64,000 nt of DNA, taken from the NCBI GenBank assembly GCA_037179385.1, contig CM074193.1:39898846-39962845 (forward strand), written 5' to 3'. Source of the stretch: Holothuria scabra (taxonomy: Eukaryota; Echinodermata; Holothuroidea; Aspidochirotida; Holothuriidae). Both the position numbers and the translations under genes were made by a program. The notes below the pieces were generated by a model. That model was not told the DNA's origin. It worked only from the letters and a program-made list of their open reading frames with translations, and ran no database searches. Positions 45,511-59,257 of the stretch are shown here, one piece after another (within the stretch, counting starts at the first letter, position 1; each line of letters opens with the position of its first letter).

Positions 45511-46162
45511 CAGTTACTCCACGGAGAATCCAACCCTCTCCCCTTAAACCCTAGACTTACAAGGGATGGGACAGGGGGTAGACTGCTCCCAATTTTCGCA
45601 AGGTCAGAATTTCTGGCAGTCGTCTGTAAATATTTGGGAAGTTAGTCTTCAAAAATCTGGCTATTATGCCTTTATTCTCTGAAAAATTTGTCTGATAATA
45701 AATCATCATTCGTAATCAGGGTGAAATTTTCATAAAAAAAATCAAACCCATAACTTAAAATCGTGACAAAGTCCGGAAGCTTGTAAGAACAATTACTCCT
45801 CAGCCCTCACTTCATAGTTTTGTGCAACAATTTGCTCAATATAAAAAAAGTATTTTTCAAGATAGTCGCAAAAAACTGATGCGGTGTTGTAATTGCCACA
45901 CATGTTAAAACGGGAGGGTACCCTGGTGCATACCGTGCAGATTTGCAGGGAGAATGGAAGTGATGGAATTCGCTCATTTTTATAGAACAGATTATTTTTT
46001 GAAAAGGAGAGCTAAGGATAGTGACCGTTGAGAGCCTACTTGCAAACCTGTTAAATGTCACTTCCTTCTTTCTGTGGGTCGTGATTTTGAAAAATGTTCT
46101 GTACTCCTGGTGTCAACTCACGGTAGCGCTCCGCTTAGGTAATCTTTGTTGCAGGATAACAT

Positions 46163-46570
46163 CCCGCCATACAGCATACCGCATAGCTTCCCAACCTCAC
46201 ATAACATGAGAGTAATCCTTACTACGCAATTGCTTGGGAAGGAGACGATAATAGACGAGATGAGCCCGCCATACAGCATACCGCATAGCTTCCCAACCCC
46301 ACATAAGATGAGAGTAATCCTTACTACGCAATTGCTTGGGAAGGAGACGATAATAGACGAGATGAGCCCGCCATACAGCATACCGCATAGCTTCCCAACC
46401 CCACATAAGATGAGAGTAATCCTTACTACGCAATTGCTTGGGAAGGAGACGATAATAGACGAGATGAGCCCGCCATACAGCATACCGCATAGCTTCCCAA
46501 CCCCACATAAGATGAGAGTAATCCTTACTAGGCAATTGCTTGGGAAGGAGACGATAATAGACGAGATGAG
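46163..46570 (+). repeat. 102-bp minisatellite, four copies
   Basis: Units start at 46163, 46265, 46367 and 46469 with 'cccgccatacagcatacc'. They differ at only a few positions (for example tcacataacatg against ccacataagatg in unit 1, and ctacgc against ctaggc in unit 4). Because 102 is divisible by three and the unit lacks stops in several frames, it creates open frames of 121-152 codons on both strands. I do not consider these genes. Confidence 0.9.
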
Positions 46571-47001
46571 CCCTCAGACACACCAGCGTGGAATCATAAC
46601 CTGAAGAAAGAATAGTCTAAAAATATTTGAAACGAAAAATATGCTCTACTTAAGGCAATACGGCGTTCAGCTTTTTCAGTTTATGATTTCCTAAATTTGT
46701 CTGTGGTCAAGGCTAACGAGTCTTGTAACTGTAAGGAAAAAAGAAATGATGTTAGTACTTTTGCTGACGGCTGTTTTTTTTTCTTTTGGCCGAGCATCAT
46801 ATAACTCAACACGTTCATCTGTTTTATCTCTACCATCCCATATGCAGGTGTGTCGTGTTTGTTCGCATAAATTTTCCCCGATGATAGGATAGGTTGGCAG
46901 CAGACAAGCAGAACCGGGTATTATTTTGACGGAAAGGCATAGGTTAACAGAGCACAATTCCAGAACGCTGATTAGGCAGGTAATGAATTTATGTACGTAC
47001 C

Positions 47002-47080
47002 GAAAATGAAACAGAAATACTTGGTAATGGACTGATGGAGAAGGTATAAAAAGAGTAAACGTTTACCGTTCATTCCAGTC
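47002..47080 (+). promoter_or_regulatory. Promoter-like motif group: ISRE-like site and TATA box
   Basis: GAAAATGAAAC (47002-47012) fits the interferon-response consensus GAAANNGAAAC. TATAAAAA (47045-47052) follows, and an initiator-like ccagtctta stands about 25-30 bp after it. The surroundings (46.6-47.7 kb) are free of the recognised repeats. No coding sequence with recognisable homology follows; the open frame 47204-47446 is unassigned. Confidence 0.25.
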
Positions 47081-47704
47081 TTATAGACATACTTCTTTAG
47101 TCACTTCGTCCAGTTCGATGTTTCACTCTCCCTGTGAGCTATATACAACACTGGGTGCTGAGAGGAATACCAACATAATTACTAATTCATTTCGTCTCAC
47201 TTTTTGAGGAAAGTCTGTCACACCGTTAAGAGGCAACCAGAGTTTCACAGCGAATATTATCATTTTGCACTAGCACTTCGTTTTTCCTTTTTAACTGATC
47301 ATTTCTCAGAACCAACAGATATTGAAGATGTCCTTCAAGTTGAAAGAAACGTTAGTTCTGTGCCGATTACTATTAAAAGGGGGTTTTGTAGTTTTGTTCG
47401 GTTAAAAATATACCACACAGTTTCAAGATTATACAGTCTCATCTGAATACGGTGACCTGTCAGTTACAACGTCAGGCCATGATTACAGATCAGTTTTTGT
47501 TAGTCTGTGTATGATTGTGGTGCAGAATGAAAGTCGTTTTTTAAACCAAACTCTGATTGCCCCTGTATTGCACCAAATGAGTTGTTTCTTGACAACGTTA
47601 AACGGGTTTGACGGGCCCTTGTCAACGCTACCCCTTGTAAAACTGTCGAATCCTGAACGGCCTATTAATTCAATGGGTCTTCGCCCACCGAAGACCAAAA
47701 AGAA

Positions 47705-49725
47705 CAGTGGCGTAGCTACTGGGGGGGGGGCAGGGGGGGGGGCAAGTTGCCCCCCCCCCGGAAAATTTTTTGGGGAAATTTGATGAAAATGGGGAAATTT
47801 GATGAATCTTCTTATTATTGCAAAAATTTCTCAAAATTTTTGGTAGAATAAGAAATTGTGAGACATTTCTCATACATAATTCGTATTTTCATGCAACAAA
47901 TTAACTCAGATTTCGTCAGTTTCGCATGAACCGGCCCAATTTGCGTTCCACAGAAAAGCCCTCTCCGCGTAGCAGATTGAATGTTCTGTTGTGCTTGTAT
48001 ACGCACGGGGGTTATGATCAGTGCATTTCAGTGCACAGGAAGCTGTTATTCAGGTGATACTTTGGGAATTCAGTAAAAGGATGTGAAAACTGACAAGTCA
48101 CTACCGTAGACCCCGAGCTTGTTATGTTCTTCTACAAGCTAGCAGTAGCTGTACGATTTTACTCTGTGTACATAACGATGGATGGGGCTGAAACATTCCA
48201 TGGCCAACGATAAACTAGAAATTAGAATTAGCGGGATCCGTTGGCACACTTAGATTTTGTTACTTAGCTTAATCCTTGGAGGCTTACAAGCTAGTTCGGG
48301 AAAATAGCTTTCTGCTCACTTTGAGTGTAACAATAAATGGACAATGAGTACCTTGTAGCCTACTACACTTAACAGACTGCTTTTCTAACAGGATATCCTG
48401 TGTGATCGAGCCACTATTAGGCCTCCTTAGTGGCGTGCGAAGGGGAGACCATTGGGCCATCCCCCCCCCCCCCCCCCCACAGATGCCATTTTTTCTTTGT
48501 TCTTAAAAATACGCAGTCTAACTTTATTAACACAGATTTTACTTCAAAAGATAGCATATGTGGCACCAGATTGCTTATAAGGACACCCAATTTTCAGAAA
48601 TTTTCAAAGGGGAAGGATTGTCCCTGCAAGGTCTTTCAGTGATGCCAACTTTTTTTAAATTCCTACAAATAGACCTAAGCAACTTCTGTCAAATTCCAAT
48701 TTTTACTTAAAAAGGTAGACTCTGTTTCCCACTGGTGGCATCGATAAAAAAGACTGCATGTTTAGATTCTCTTTACAAGCATAAGTACGCTATTTTGACC
48801 ATCTGAGGGGTCTGATTTTTCGAAATTTTCTTTACGCTCCGCGCCAACCAGTGGTGGCGCTTCGCTCGGTCTTTTGGGCAAAATTACATTTTTGGGGTAA
48901 AATTAGCTCTTAACTCTCTGATCACTTTGCGGTTTGCGAACATATATTGAAGTGAGCATTTTATTTCAAACGACAAAAGAAGAAAGCGACTGGCTAGATT
49001 CTTCGTATTAGCCTGGAAAATGCTATTTCCGGCCATCTAAGGGGTCTGATTTTTCCAAATTTTCTCTACGCTCCGCGCCAACCAATGGTAGCGCTCCGCT
49101 TAGATAATCTTTATGACAAAATAACATTTTGTGACCAAGAAAAACCACAAATACCGATCAATGCTCTTTTATTTTGATTCCTAAAAGTGTGCAAATTTAA
49201 TGACAAGTTTTTCTTCGCAAGGTAGCATAAAATGGCATAAGGAAATGCATGTCAAGACACAAAAGTTTCAGTTTTATCCTCATGAACCACCACGATTCAA
49301 CTTTTAACACTGTCCCTGTCAAAGTCGAAAATCTTGCACCATTTTGCATCTAGGCTCCTTGAAAACGTCAAAAAATTTCCGGACACCCCTCCCCTTAGAC
49401 CATACTGCATGCCCCTCCCCCTTCAGAGAAATCCTGCGAACGCCACTGCGTTAGTACATACAAATAAATCAGATATCGTTTACCAAAATCATATACTTTG
49501 TTATTTCCGATTGCTCTATGTTTTACTTTTTTTTATGTTTTTACTTTACTTTTTAAGATTAAAATGCAGGTAATATTACAAAATGACATGGTAATGTTGT
49601 TATACTTGTAAGTTTGCATGTTTTATATGAAATACATACACATTGACCGGGAAAAGTTTTGGGGAAATTTCATACCTTTGCCCCCCCCCCCCCCCCCCCT
49701 GGAAAAAATCCTAGCTACGCCACTG
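47705..49725. mobile_element. Non-autonomous hAT element, CAGTGGCGTAGCTA family, 2.0 kb (possibly composite)
   Basis: Fourteen-base perfect inverted ends, CAGTGGCGTAGCTA, with long G and C runs just inside. The flanking AAAAAGAA occurs on both sides (49726-49733 on the right), an exact but low-complexity 8-bp duplication. Two 90-bp modules lie at 48790-48872 and 49015-49106. Internal end-like sequences (AGTGGCGTGCGAAGG at 48429 and GCGAACGCCACTG at 49439-49451) suggest a second hAT element nested inside, but its flanks do not match. Confidence 0.7.
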
Positions 49726-49911
49726 AAAAAGAACCATTGCTTTCTGTTTATATTTCTCTCCCCCAAGGGCGGATATAAGGAAATTTGTTTGGGACGCAAA
49801 CTCAACTTGAGACCAAGGCGTCTCAAATAGTATCAGGGGATGTCGTGCAAAAATATATTTTTTTTGGGGGGGGGGGAAGGGGCATGAGAATTGGTGGCTG
49901 ACAGCCCGAAA

Positions 49912-50010
49912 GACTATCTAAGCGGAGCGCCACCATCAGTTTTCGCGGAGCGTACAGAAAATTTTGAAAAATCGCGACCTCTCAGATAGCCGGAAATTGC
50001 ATTTGCCAGG
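49912..50010 (+). repeat. 90-bp 'GGAGCGCCACC' module, representative outside a delimited element
   Basis: The module reads GCGGAGCGCCACCATCAG, GCGGAGCGTACAGAAAATT, TTGAAAAAT, CCTCTCAGATAGCCGGAAAT, TTTGCCAGG. Plus-oriented copies: 49912-50010, 59292-59390, 59650-59737, 59847-59955, 60393-60465. Minus-oriented copies: 41531-41633, 41877-41970, 46105-46140 (partial), 48790-48872, 49015-49106, 62765-62845. Most are inside CAGTGGC-type hAT elements, so the module is probably part of that family. Confidence 0.75.
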
Positions 50011-50865
50011 TTTGTTAATAAAATTTAAGCAGTCGTTATTTTGAGCTTCCCTTTGCAATAAAATCTTCATTTAAAAAAGAAAAGAAAACAAATTACAAAA
50101 TGGTCAGAAAATTACTAGATGAAATGTACTGGCTCCATTACAGGACGATGTGACATTTAATCATTTTGTTTGTCAGAAAGTAAAATCTCCATTTAAAAGA
50201 ATAAACCAGAACCAAATTTTTGTTAAATATTTAAGACGAACATATTCTAAGCACTCTGGTGAAGTTTTCATTCATTTCTCATGTTCGGCTCTCGATACAT
50301 TAGCAACTAAAGTTGACACATTTTCTACAAAAGGTAAACTTGAACCAAACAGGTACTTTGTCATGTATTCATATTAATGGTCAATGTTTTGTTTTGTTCT
50401 TTTTTTATTTTTGATCCTGCTGTTTGATCTTGAATTGATTAGGGATGCTATCTTGCCCATAAGGCAAATTAAGTTTTTAAACTTCCATTGCTCTGGATTC
50501 ACTCATGGTTACAACATATCACAGTTAAATTGTATAAATATGGTGTTAAATTTTAGAGAAAAATAACTTAACATTTCCATCAATGTGAATACATGACATC
50601 ACGTCTACTTGCTGCAAGTTCACTCTTTGTAGAAAGTATGTCAACTTCAATTCTAGTATCTCGAGAACCGAACATTGGAAATGCGTGTAAATTTCCCCAG
50701 TAAGCTTTGCCTAGAATGTGTTCCTCTTCAAAATATCAAACATAAATTTGTTCTGGACTTTTTTTGTTTCAAGGAGCTGCAGGCCGTTGGAAATAAGTTG
50801 AAATCATAACTTTTCGAATCATATTAACTCATATGACCAGTCGTCGAATGAGCCTGTAAACCTGA

Positions 50866-50970
50866 ACCGGCCACACAGAAGCATTGGTAGCGCTACCAGC
50901 ACCGATAACAGTACTGATTTAGCACTGCTATTGGTGCTGGTAGCGCTATCAACGCTTCTGGGCGGCCGGT
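50866..50970. repeat. Imperfect palindrome, about 105 bp
   Basis: The arms 'ccggcc.c.cagaagc.ttg.tagcgctaccagcacc' and their complement surround about 12 bp of loop. 'GGTAGCGCTACC' is itself a palindrome. It may be a tiny MITE or a hairpin; no target duplication is visible. Confidence 0.6.
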
Positions 50971-51693
50971 ACTGGGCTACGATTTTGATACAATTACGAA
51001 CTATGTCCTTCACAATTACGCATTAGTTTATACTCTATAAATAATATATGACACTTGTATGAGAGAGAAGGCTGGGGTACTTTTTCCAGATTAAGAAAAA
51101 GGCTACTTTTTATTCATGTCATATCGAATAACGTTACTTTTGGAAAATTGAAGACCATGCTTTGGAAATGTTTGGGGGACAAGTGCCCTCCCCCCGTGCC
51201 CCCTATGGCGAGCCGCTAATGCCCCCACCTAAGTATTGTCCTTTATAGGTGCATTTTGAAATAAAAATACTCCTGGCCAATAGATTTATGGGTGAATATG
51301 TTTCATTATATTTGCTTCAACCAACGTTTTCCCATCCTCTGTGGCGGTGTTGCCTCCTAGAAGGGTCCAATGGAAAGACCTCATTGTTGGTTGGGTGGTT
51401 GGATCCAACAATAAGTTTGCAAATTTTGTTTCCGATTTTCTGTAGAATTTGAGCTGAATGGCTAAGTGCACTGTCATTAAAAGAAGAATCCAGGTATCAA
51501 TTACGATAAACATAACACATGAAACGAAGAATTCTTGAAAGAGCTAGCTTTTTCGTTATAGAGGAATATAAGCGGGGTAGCTAGGGCATTTTAAAAGTTA
51601 AAGATTGAACAAGCTTTGTTACTGAACAGAAGAAAGTGATTTTAATCGATTGCACAGGGAAAACCCAGGGTGCAGAACTGTGAAGGTTAAAGG

Positions 51694-52350
51694 CAGGCGC
51701 GGATCTGAGGAGGGGGAGGTTAACGGCCTCAGTCCTCCCTTTTTGCCACATCAACAATAAAACTAATTATTTTTTAGTTATCTAGCAAACGGCCGAGTGA
51801 TTTTAAGTTTTTGAAATGTTCTAAATACGAATACACCTGTACAAATTTTGCATAAGATTTTTTACTTTCCTGAAAAAGTTGTATGCAGACGATTCATCGA
51901 AATATTTCATTTGAATAAAATATATCTGCCAATTTCAGCCTGGTCATTCACTTAATTTGCATATTTCATTTTCGCGAATGCTGTTCTCCATAAAAACATC
52001 AATGGATATGAACAACAGAGACCGATGGATAATTTTTTAGATGATACTGATAAGAAAAACATCAGTGCGACTGCAAGCACGTGGAGCGCAGAAATTTGGT
52101 GATTTGCAAAGTAAACGTACCGGAAGGCCTGTCAGGCACAGTATCGACCGGCGCCATTATAGATACTGAGAATCGATCATAACCGGTAGAAAACATCTTA
52201 CAAAACCTACATATAAAGTGATTTTGGTAGTACCTAATTTTTAAGTTTCAGTGGGGTAATTTGTGGAGGAATTTTACGTTCGTGTCCCCGTCACTTAAAG
52301 AAGTGGAGGAGACACCCCCCCCCCCTTGTCATCTTCAAATTGACGCCCAT
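51694..52350. mobile_element. Probable non-autonomous hAT element, 657 bp
   Basis: The left end CAGGCGCGGATCTGAGGAGG and the right end (complement ATGGGCGTCAATTTGA) are similar, with G/C runs inside both. The flanks GTTAAAGG and GTTAAAGT agree at 7 of 8 positions. No coding sequence. Confidence 0.5.
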
Positions 52351-55300
52351 GTTAAAGTGCATGGATAAATGAACGATCTGAAACTTTCATATGCATATCT
52401 TACGGTGGTCTTAAAGTGGCTTGCGAAATGATAAAGTATGGTTCTCGAACAGTTGAATAACTCAACACGTGGTATCGACTTGCTGTACGACTTTGACGAC
52501 AAAATGAAGCAAATCTGTCGTTATAACTTGGGAAAATTTGACAACGCGAGAATTGGCTGCATTTTGTCGTGATGTATTTGCGGTCGAAAACTCGTCAAAA
52601 TGAAACTTATTCACATCAGTTTACGCGTCGGCGGTCAGTGTGGAACACTGTGATGATTCCAAAAACGACCCGAACAGTTTTCATGTCTTAAAATTATCAT
52701 TCCGTAACCGCCACAACCTACAGCCTTCTACAAAAAAGTTTCCATAAACAAATAAGTAGTTCACCAGGAACGTTTAACAAAGAACGTCTTATGCCCTGTT
52801 TTCCTACCACTGCGGTGTTAAAAGAAGCATACGTCAGTCAAAATGAAAAAAAAAAAAAAAAAAAAATTGGATAAACAATGGATAGTTTCACCACGATAAG
52901 CCTAGGCTTGTTCAAGGCCCTTGTAGTAGTTAATAATACTACATTTAATACTCTTTTTTATACGCCCTCTATTGCCTTCAGAAATTCTCAGCTCTGTATT
53001 AGATTATAACCGAAGCAAATCTCCTTGGAGAATAGTCGAGTTTCAAGCCCGTCCTCTATTTTGAAGTTTGGTGAAAAATAATGTGTACTCGTACTAACGT
53101 CTTGACCAAGACTAGGGTAGGCTTTGCACAAACAGGCTCTCCTGCTATGTTCAATCGTTCTGGTTTTGCCCATAAACACATTCTTCCAATGTTGGGATAC
53201 TGTTCTTTAAGAGGAGTCTGTTTTAGACCTCTGACTGACATCATATGAGTTTCATTATCCACAAAAATATATTAATGCTCTTCTGAAAGTATGGAATATA
53301 CATTTTCATACCAAACACGGAACTTACTTATTATGGCTAACTTCAGGTATCATTTACAAGGCTTTTGTGTCTTCTGATAATCGCACATGACCTTTAACTT
53401 TTAAACTATGGCGGCCAAAATCTATGAAAATATACACGGCACAAGAAATATTGAAAGGACACTTTAATGGAAAATAAAAATGTGACGCATACTTTTCTGA
53501 AGTTTTTCAAGTTTGAAGCAGGGCAGATATACTTTGTAATTTGCCAGTGAAATGCATAAACTGAGCTGAATTATACTTACAATGAATGGAAGTATCACGT
53601 GTAGGCTACGTTACATCTTTGTAGTGTCGGGCTTTAGTTGCGGTCACTAGTGAAGATGATGAATGTACTCGTAACTGCACTAGTTTCATGAACCTTTAAC
53701 CTTGAACCGTCGTCCTGATTTTTTCAGAGGATAGGCCTAGAAGTGATAACGCATCCTGGAAATGGCTGCAACAGGGGCAAACACCAACAGCTAAATTAAA
53801 ATACTGCAGCAAAGGTAATAAAATTTCTTTTAAGAGAAACTGTAAATTTTGGTTGCATACTTTCTAAATCTTTCTCGAATTAAGAAATGAAAAGTTAAAA
53901 TACCATACGCTCTGGCAAAAATATCTAAATTTTGCCCTAGTCTCTTGGGCACGGTAATGTAAATGAACTCTCTGATTGTTAACTGAATGACAAAGAAGGT
54001 AAATGCTGCATATAAGTAATCAGTCAGTACTATGATACTACCCTTCGGCCAAAGTACATGTGACCTTATCATTTGTGGTATCAGTTGTCAATTATCTCTT
54101 CAGAGCAGTTTGGCGTAACAGCTTGATTATCTCGTAATCGAGTCTGTGGTCTTGTGCATGACTTACCAATTTACTAATTAAGACACTTTGACTGATTTTA
54201 TGTGAAGTTCACGACACCAGTCACAGTTCCTTCTACTTTAACTTCATTGTATGTCAAAATTGATCCAGGGAATCCGTACAGTCACATTTATGCAAATCAC
54301 AAAGCTGGTGTGTGTGTGTGTGGGGGGGGGGGGCTGGGTGGCACGGGTAGGAACCAAGGTATAAACTTTCCCGAAAGTGAACGTTTATCCAAATAAGCAT
54401 ACTCTCCGTTAGCCAGGCGATGATATATAATCTTTGATGTATGCGTTACTCTTTGTAATATTAGTTTGACTGTCTGATGTAAGGTAAGGATCGACACTTC
54501 ATGTTCTGTTTAAACACTTCTTCTGTGTCCGCCTAGTACAGTGGGAGAAGGCCAACAGTATAGGTAAGCTTAGAAAGATATCAATTTTAGAACGACGTTT
54601 ACCAATCATATTCAGGAGCTTTTTCAGGATTTTAATCAGGCTGGCAAACCGTCGGCAAATGCACTTCAGGTAAGAGGTAGAAAAGAGAAAAAACAAAAGG
54701 TATGTGAACAGCAAACAAGTCTTTCACACACCAGCTTAGAAACAAGTAAATGTCCGGGGAAGTTGGTTAACAGACGTGTTTTCTTGAGTATAAAGTTGCC
54801 AGTAGGGCGTCGTATCCGCTGAAATATTGCACAGAAAATCGGTTTTTCTTTTTTTTTTCTGATAAGGAATGTTATTCAAAATTTTGAGAAAAGTTGTTGT
54901 ATCGGTTGTGCTGAAATAAATATTGAAAAGACTTAGTTCTTCGATCTGTTACCAGTCCTGTTACACAACTAACAGTACACTGACAGATATGACCATTTCA
55001 AAGCATAAGTGTTTCTCTGTCGTTTCAATCATGTCATTTCAGAAGGTGCTAAAATGAACGAAATGGAGGAAGGCCCTTATCTCTCACATAGCGGGTAAAA
55101 GCATTGTCTGCACTGGCAACTATCAGGAGTGTAACAAAATTCGCCTTATGTGCATGCTTTACATACACGAATTTTTATTTTTTTACATATCTAAAACGGA
55201 AGATTATTTGAATTTAATTGCTCTCTAATCCGCTAAAGCTTTCCGTTTTCCTTAAAATATATCTTAAACAAATCCAATATATGAGGGCAACTGAATGATA

Positions 55301-57008
55301 TTTGTCGTTACTTCTTTCATTGAATGCTTTAAAATTGGACTGACCCGAATACGTTGTGACGGTACTGGGCGAAAAGAATGGATCGACGTAGCAATAGAAT
55401 AACGGATGAACGAGTGTGGAACGCCCAAAATGGCGATTTGAAAGTTTAAAAGAGCTTGAAGAAAATGTCTTTTTGACAAAAAAAATGATCAAGCTTGTAC
55501 TAGGTAGTTCACTTCCAGTGGAATCTAGTAATTAACGTTGAAGAATGACGGTAGCCTACTGTACTTCGTCCAAGCGCGTATCGGCAATACACAGAGGTGT
55601 ATTTTTCAGAATTCGATGAGATGGCACTCCTAGTCCCTCTGGCTCTGCATAACTAATGTAGTGTCAATGGAGTATAAACCGTTGCAGTTGCGGAAGAATT
55701 GAGAGAACTCTTCCATAAGAACCGTTTTATTACCCACTACCTTCAACAATTTCAATGTCATTGAGATGGTATTAAGCAATAGCACAATGGAATCGAAGAT
55801 AAGAGTGCGCGAAGCACACGAAAATTTGAATAATGTGTGAAAGGCTTTCATAAAAGTTCCTTAAATTAGATTTATTATTCGTTCGAGAGATACCTCACTA
55901 CACACCGAGAAAATTATGTGTAATGAAAAAAAAACGTCTAAAAGTGGGCCATTTGTTCGGGGGAGTGAAAACTATAGCTTACACAATACAGCCTAACAGA
56001 TTGCTAGGGACAGCAGCCATCAACAGTGTCAAGGAGCAACTCTGCTAGGAACAACAACCAACCATAAAATGTATAAGGTAAAAGTGCTTCCTACTTGGTA
56101 CCAATATTTATCAGAACGTCATAATGGTTACATGTAGCTTATGTACGCATGTGTCGGTGATTCTCTTGTCTGTAGGTCGTAAATCTTATGCTCTGTATTC
56201 GAGTGATTTTCTGAGTAACGTTGAAATATTTCACTTGTATGAATAAGAACACTTCATAAAAGTAGTATATAGGTAAACAGTTGATAGCCTAATAATTGTC
56301 ACTCGTTCCAAGTTGAGTTCCTCCTTTGCTTCACAGAAACTGCCGGGTAGTATGTAATTGTCTAACTGCTTGACTTGTTCCCTACGACGATTTGTGTTGA
56401 CTAGATTACACCAACCAAAGTTTGACATTAGCGTGAGCACTTACTTCAGTTCGGTTTTCGGGATTTTTGTTGAAATCTCTTACCCCCCCCCCGACCATTT
56501 CCAGTCAAAGTTCGGATTCTCGGCCATACCAGGTGCTCACTGCGGAAAGATTTGTTGACGATATTTTTCGTATACACATTTCCATATGCTACACATGATC
56601 GTTTTTTTAACCTTCGGCCCACAACCACAGGAATCGAACAGGGTGAATGTCCTTGCGCACATTGTGCCTTCTCGTTAGGTCTCTTTTCTCATTAAAATAA
56701 TTCTCACGGATAATTCTACTGGTCTGGGTACTAAAGTTCGTATCATAATTGACTTCCCAAGAGGTAAGCTATTCACTACGGAGTTGCCTACTAGGCTATT
56801 TCCAATTTTTAATACAATTACGAATAAGTCTCTCGCTTTCCTTCTCCTAGGTGGTTCTAGTATTCACATATCAAGTGTATTGTAAAAAGTGAGCTTTCTC
56901 TTCAAAATTCCTCATCATGCTTAAATGAAGTGACCTTTAAGGGGATTCACATATATAGTCTACTTTTGAAAACGTATATTTTTGTAAAAGTGCAAAATAC
57001 AAGCTTGA
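52351..57008. other. Low-copy intergenic region
   Basis: CpG dinucleotides are clearly more frequent here than in the gene introns. I see an A run (52846-52866), a GT/G run (54309-54333) and no known repeat. Minus-strand open frames at 53830-54072 and 55630-55851 are unassigned, and I cannot show that they are exons. Confidence 0.35.
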
Positions 57009-58041
<1,033 letters not shown>

Positions 58042-58185
58042 TAAGAAAGTAAACACTATTGCATTTCAAGATACAAGCTTGTTTCGTATAGGCATACGTT
58101 TGTAGTCTACACTCCTCAGTCTACAAATGCGAAGCATAACGGTTATAAAATAACAAAATGAAAATGAGACGCGCGTGTTATAGAC

Positions 58186-58290
58186 ACGTCATAGAGGTTA
58201 AGCGCCCATTATGACGTCCACAGAAGAAAGTATTATCTGCAGAACTAGAACGCGCAAAAGTAGCTTAAGAGTGCGCGGGTTATTTAAATA
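58186..58290 (+). promoter_or_regulatory. Promoter-like motif group: paired CRE half-sites and TATA-like box
   Basis: ACGTCAT (58186-58192) and ATGACGT (58211-58217) are inverted CRE-type motifs in an unusually CpG-rich stretch (gacgcgcg, gaacgcgc, gtgcgcggg). TATTTAAATA at 58281-58290 follows. AATAAA at 58425 could end a short transcript. No ORF of note. Confidence 0.2.
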
Positions 58291-59257
58291 CGCACAAAAT
58301 CTAAGTGTTTTACAGATCAGTATTTATACTCGCTCCCATCGGTTGAGCACTGTATCCAGTGTTGTTTCGCTATCTTTAACTATATATATATATGAATGTA
58401 GTGTAGTATTCGTACGCAAATCTGAAATAAAGAATTTGGTCCCCGGGTAGGAAAAAGTTTTATCTTAAAAAGAGTAATAATTAAAGAGTGATTGCCTTAG
58501 TACGCTTCATTGTAGGTCTGTATCAAAAACCATTTTGTTCCCTCCTTAAATGTAACCCTTCCTTTCAATGCCTTGTTTGTTTTATATCTTTCGGCTTGGT
58601 TCACAAATCATCATCACAAGTGTGCTACAAAAGTTGCCCCCACATGAAATCTGTGGATATCGATCACTTCCATCCTATTCGTACTTAGGGTGGAACGTTT
58701 TAAAAGGTGGGCTAGGTCATTTATGGGTCGGCTACAGGTTATTTGGGTGTACACGGGACAACGTCGGGTTTGCTCGAAATGAGAGGTTTGGAGGCGCTAG
58801 CCTAGACCATTTATACCATATGAGAGGCACTAAATTAAGCATTCGATGATCTTCTAGTGCATGCAAACTTAATTTACTAAATCATGCCGACAAAAGTACT
58901 GGTAAGAATTGCATGTGTATCGTTTGTAAACATTGACATATAGTCATTACTGTTTGCACAAAGTTGAAAGAATAGAGATGGCTTCAAAACCTAATTCGTT
59001 AAATGTTGTTCCTAGAACTAAGTAACTTCACCAACCGTTCTAATTGGCGTCCTGTAAGTGTCATCTATCAATCAAGATATGTTCAGAAGGTACGACCACT
59101 TTTATGAATAAGCTCAGCAGCAAGCAGATGGTCGTACTTATTAAAGAAACCATACACGTGGGGGAGAATTTGTCAAGATCCAAGTCTATTAAGTGCTATA
59201 TCCTGGTTTTTGGAAACAAGGCACATGCGGTTTATACCAGGGACCGATGCAGTTTTT

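Noticed and set aside
46118..46604. Open frames of 121-152 codons on both strands
   Set aside because: They follow from a 102-bp tandem repeat without stop codons. Three overlapping frames on two strands cannot all be coding, and none has a recognisable motif.
48429..49451. Separate hAT element nested in 47705-49725
   Set aside because: The ends look right (AGTGGCGTGCGAAGG and its partner), but the flanking 8-mers GGCCTCCT and CGTTAGTA do not match, so I cannot delimit it.
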